A stretch of 64,000 nucleotides of DNA, taken from positions 1 through 64,000 of the forward strand of contig NZ_LJOD01000003.1 of assembly GCF_001295265.1 (NCBI RefSeq). The letters run 5' to 3'. This document shows positions 62,218 to 64,000 of this stretch, piece by piece. Position 1 is the first letter of the stretch. The number at the start of each line of letters is the position of its first letter. A model generated the notes under the pieces. It was not told the origin of the DNA. It was given only the letters and a program-made list of their open reading frames with translations, and searched no databases. This DNA is from Chryseobacterium indologenes (lineage in GTDB: Bacteria > Bacteroidota > Bacteroidia > Flavobacteriales > Weeksellaceae). A program made the translations under genes and the position numbers.

Positions 62218-62569
62218 CTTTAAATTCCCATCATAGAACCCTGTAACAGGCTTTTATGAATAGATATTTCATATGGAGCTGTCGTACCATATTGGCAGAA
62301 CGAAAATTGAAAACAGAAAGAAAAAGCTTTGATAATCATGGTTTCTGCTGATTTTGCCGGTATGCTTAACAGACTTGAAAATACGAAATCTGCATCAGAT
62401 AGAATAAAAATACCATCTGTTAGCAAAAAAAGCAATAAAATTTTGCGAAAGTACTGCGTTGTATCGATAAATTTATTAACTTTATTTAAAATTTAAGAAA
62501 GAGCCCCCTGGCTTGGAAAGGGGTACAAGCATAAATAGTATTTTTTTTAACTTAAATCCAACAATATAA
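62218..62569 (+). other. Non-coding region with possible leader pseudoknot
   Basis: No convincing gene is seen here. Near its right end is an H-type pseudoknot-like arrangement at 62505-62530, 40 bases before the next start codon. The rest is AT-rich. Confidence 0.45.
62505..62530 (+). promoter_or_regulatory. Candidate H-type pseudoknot in 5' leader
   Basis: CCCCT (62505-62509) can pair with AGGGG (62519-62523), and GCTTG (62511-62515) with CAAGC (62526-62530). The two stems interleave, as in a classic H-type pseudoknot. The second connecting loop is only 2 bases, which is tight. A simple hairpin of either stem is the alternative. Confidence 0.4.
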
Positions 62570-62785
62570 ATGAGCACCAGTATCCAAGACGAATTTAAAG
62601 TCTTTAAAGATGAATTGAGAAAATTGAATATCGAAGTACAAAAAGTAGTAAAAGTAGGAAACGGAAGTATGGATTTCCATGAAGTTTTCTACAAATCGCC
62701 GAGGTATGAAGAGGTAAAGAGCGTATATGTCCAGCGACATACTCTGGATAGTATGATTGAAAAATTTAAACAAGCCTACCATTAA
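62570..62785 (+). CDS. Small hypothetical protein
   Basis: This 71-residue protein is soluble and mixed-charge: a helical first half (IQDEFKVFKDELRKLNIEVQ) and a C-terminal helix (HTLDSMIEKFKQAYH). It has no signal peptide and no recognised domain. It follows a leader with pseudoknot-like pairing and is closed by a strong terminator, which supports it as a real single-gene unit. Confidence 0.7.
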   Translation: MSTSIQDEFKVFKDELRKLNIEVQKVVKVGNGSMDFHEVFYKSPRYEEVKSVYVQRHTLDSMIEKFKQAYH

Positions 62786-62794
62786 AAAATATAC

Positions 62795-62828
62795 CGATCG
62801 CCTCAGATTTTCTGTGGCGATCAGTTTT
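62795..62828 (+). terminator. Terminator after the 71-residue protein gene
   Basis: CGATCGCC pairs with GGCGATC, extended inward by CAGA/TCTG, and is followed by AGTTTTTT. Confidence 0.85.
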
Positions 62829-62865
62829 TTATTACAGGAGATCTGTCTGTCGTGAGATCCATTTT

Positions 62866-63110
62866 TTACGCTTGAAGATATTGCAGATAGTACAGATTTA
62901 TTTTAACTGAAGTAAAGTTATTTTTTTCTGTAATATGAACTCTGTTAGGTTCCTGTACTTTTTGTCCGGTCAGCCTTTCAAAATTAATTTTAGCCTTGTT
63001 GAAAATTTCAATCTCTGCCTCAGGACGATCATCCACATGCTTGCTTCAGGTATTATGCCGGAGCTTAATTTAAATTCTTCAAGTTTATTCTGCTGTATTA
63101 ATTTTATCAT
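62866..63110 (-). pseudogene. Frameshifted small gene
   Basis: From ATG 63110 the first frame gives MIKLIQQNKLEEFKLSSGII, then PEAS, up to about 63040, after which it turns into unlikely sequence and stops. Another frame on the same strand continues from about 63040 as HVDDRPEAEIEIFNKAKINF and then ERLTGQKVQEPNRV, to a stop at 62866. Joined, they make one protein-like sequence of about 80 residues, so a single-base insertion or deletion near 63035-63050 is likely. Family not recognised. Confidence 0.55.
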
Positions 63111-63202
63111 TTTCCTGGTATATTGAGCGCCAATATACAAATTTCACCATAGCAGAGCAGTATTGAAAAAGAACAGCTCTAATCACATTCTGACCCGTTA
63201 TT

Positions 63203-63955
63203 TTAAAACCTATACCCCAGAGAAAGGCCGCTTCTGAAACCTGCCCATGGTCCGTCTACTTTTATTTTTGCTCCATTTTGATTCGTTTCTACGATATAAT
63301 CTACAAATGGGAGATCCAGATTTTCGATTTCTTTTTTAAGCTGTGCCTGCATATCGGGAGTAAGAACATAATCTGACGTCATCGTGAAATCACCCGTTCC
63401 GCTACCGTAATGAGCTCCTGCAATCCAGAAATCCAGCACCAGATTCTGGCTTTTGGTGAGGAAAAACTGTACACCAACCATTAGTCCGCCACTGTTTCCA
63501 CTGGTGCTTCCTTTACCTTTGATCGGGATTTGATAGCTGATGCCGCCCGGAGCATTATAATCATAATAAAAATCAAAAGTATTGGAAGAAACATCAGAGA
63601 AACGGTAATAAGGTGCGAAATAAAAACCCCTGCCATAACCTTTTCCTATATAAAATCTGGGTTCTATGGTGAAATTAACAGCTTTTGCCCTTAAATTCTG
63701 AAATCGCTTTTCATCTTCATCCTTTAAAAATACATTAATAAAAGGAACTTTTCCCTCCGGCATGGTTCCGAACCCTATATTGAGAGAAAACCATTGATTG
63801 ATAGCCCTTTCATAGGAAAGGTTAATATTTCTGAATACATAAGCAGTGATGTTGGTCTTGATGATATTCATCTTGTCTGCCTGAATGGTTTCGGATTCCT
63901 GTGCGCTGGTTTTCAGGAATATAAGGCACGGGATCAGAATAAGAAGCTTTTTCAT
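63203..63955 (-). CDS. Outer-membrane beta-barrel-like protein (DUF3575-like)
   Basis: This 250-residue protein has a signal peptide (MKKLLILIPCLIFLKTSAQ). Alternating strands (NINLSYERAINQWFSLNIGF, FTIEPRFYIG, GFYFAPYYRFSD, GLMVGVQFFLT) end in GLSLGYRF, the aromatic C-terminus of an outer-membrane barrel. It resembles DUF3575 proteins of Bacteroidota by pattern. The start was set at ATG 63955, since the longer frame begins at a TTG. Function unknown. Confidence 0.78.
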   Translation of the reverse strand: MKKLLILIPCLIFLKTSAQESETIQADKMNIIKTNITAYVFRNINLSYERAINQWFSLNIGFGTMPEGKVPFINVFLKDEDEKRFQNLRAKAVNFTIEPRFYIGKGYGRGFYFAPYYRFSDVSSNTFDFYYDYNAPGGISYQIPIKGKGSTSGNSGGLMVGVQFFLTKSQNLVLDFWIAGAHYGSGTGDFTMTSDYVLTPDMQAQLKKEIENLDLPFVDYIVETNQNGAKIKVDGPWAGFRSGLSLGYRF

Positions 63956-64000
63956 AACAATATATTTTGTGGTGTGAAAAAATACCAGCAAAAAACGGGC

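Noticed and set aside
62935..63126. 63-codon plus-strand frame
   Set aside because: It lies opposite the frameshifted small gene, whose minus-strand frames look far more protein-like.
1..64000. Search for CRISPR arrays, rRNA genes and complete insertion sequences
   Set aside because: No regularly spaced direct repeats, no rRNA-like sequence and no intact transposase were seen; only the transposase remnant at 3832-3966.

Overview
The window looks like a chromosome segment of a Bacteroidota species of the family Weeksellaceae, most likely Chryseobacterium or a close relative. This rests on several signs: low GC; TTTG-N19-TAnnTTTG promoters in place of sigma70 boxes and few Shine-Dalgarno sequences; many secreted proteins with type IX secretion (T9SS) C-terminal sorting domains (YPNP motifs); and the Bacteroidota order rpsU / xer recombinase / hpf / tRNAs / tuf / tRNA-Trp / secE / nusG / rplKAJL / rpoBC / DUF3467. 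The genus is inferred from gene content; no 16S rRNA is present.

Layout. 1-1360 is the 5' end of a large surface adhesin (minus strand) that runs off the window. 1.7-40.4 kb holds the translation/transcription super-cluster in conserved order, opened by three accessory blocks. Block A (3.8-11.9 kb) has a transposase remnant, a two-component system and a CzcCBA-type metal efflux operon. Block B (14.2-24.2 kb) has three tandem paralogous secreted proteins, a membrane glycosyltransferase-like protein, a TPR/LuxR-type regulator, two T9SS cargo proteins (one a metalloprotease) and a tail-fibre-like protein. Block C (26.6-31.3 kb) has an orphan secreted protein, a YadA-head-like protein and an 865-residue protein with three copies of one domain plus thrombospondin type-3 repeats. 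Each conserved piece keeps its own promoter and the pieces are separated by terminators.

40.4-64 kb. A Crp-type regulator precedes a tight five-gene operon (DUF5777 barrel, CxxCH lipoprotein, YceI, ankyrin, DOMON-like T9SS protein), with a near-perfect CRP-type box about 43 bases before the predicted start of transcription. Next come a tandem GNAT protein, an NPP-type phosphodiesterase, an alcohol dehydrogenase with a truncated cupin, an AraC regulator, a carboxylesterase, an unlisted 55-residue six-cysteine peptide resembling a RiPP precursor, an alpha-amylase, DNA polymerase IV, a GNAT protein, a thioredoxin-like protein, PNP, LpxK, TruA, an ABC exporter, a second M43-like T9SS metalloprotease, small hypotheticals (one frameshifted) and an outer-membrane-like protein.

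Most noteworthy: the RiPP-like peptide (50944-51111), the CRP-box redox operon (41385-44479), the three interruptions of the ribosomal/RNA polymerase cluster, the 11-bp-phased TTTAA repeats before the efflux operon, inverted heptad repeats between rpoB and rpoC, and a possible H-type pseudoknot before the 62570 gene.
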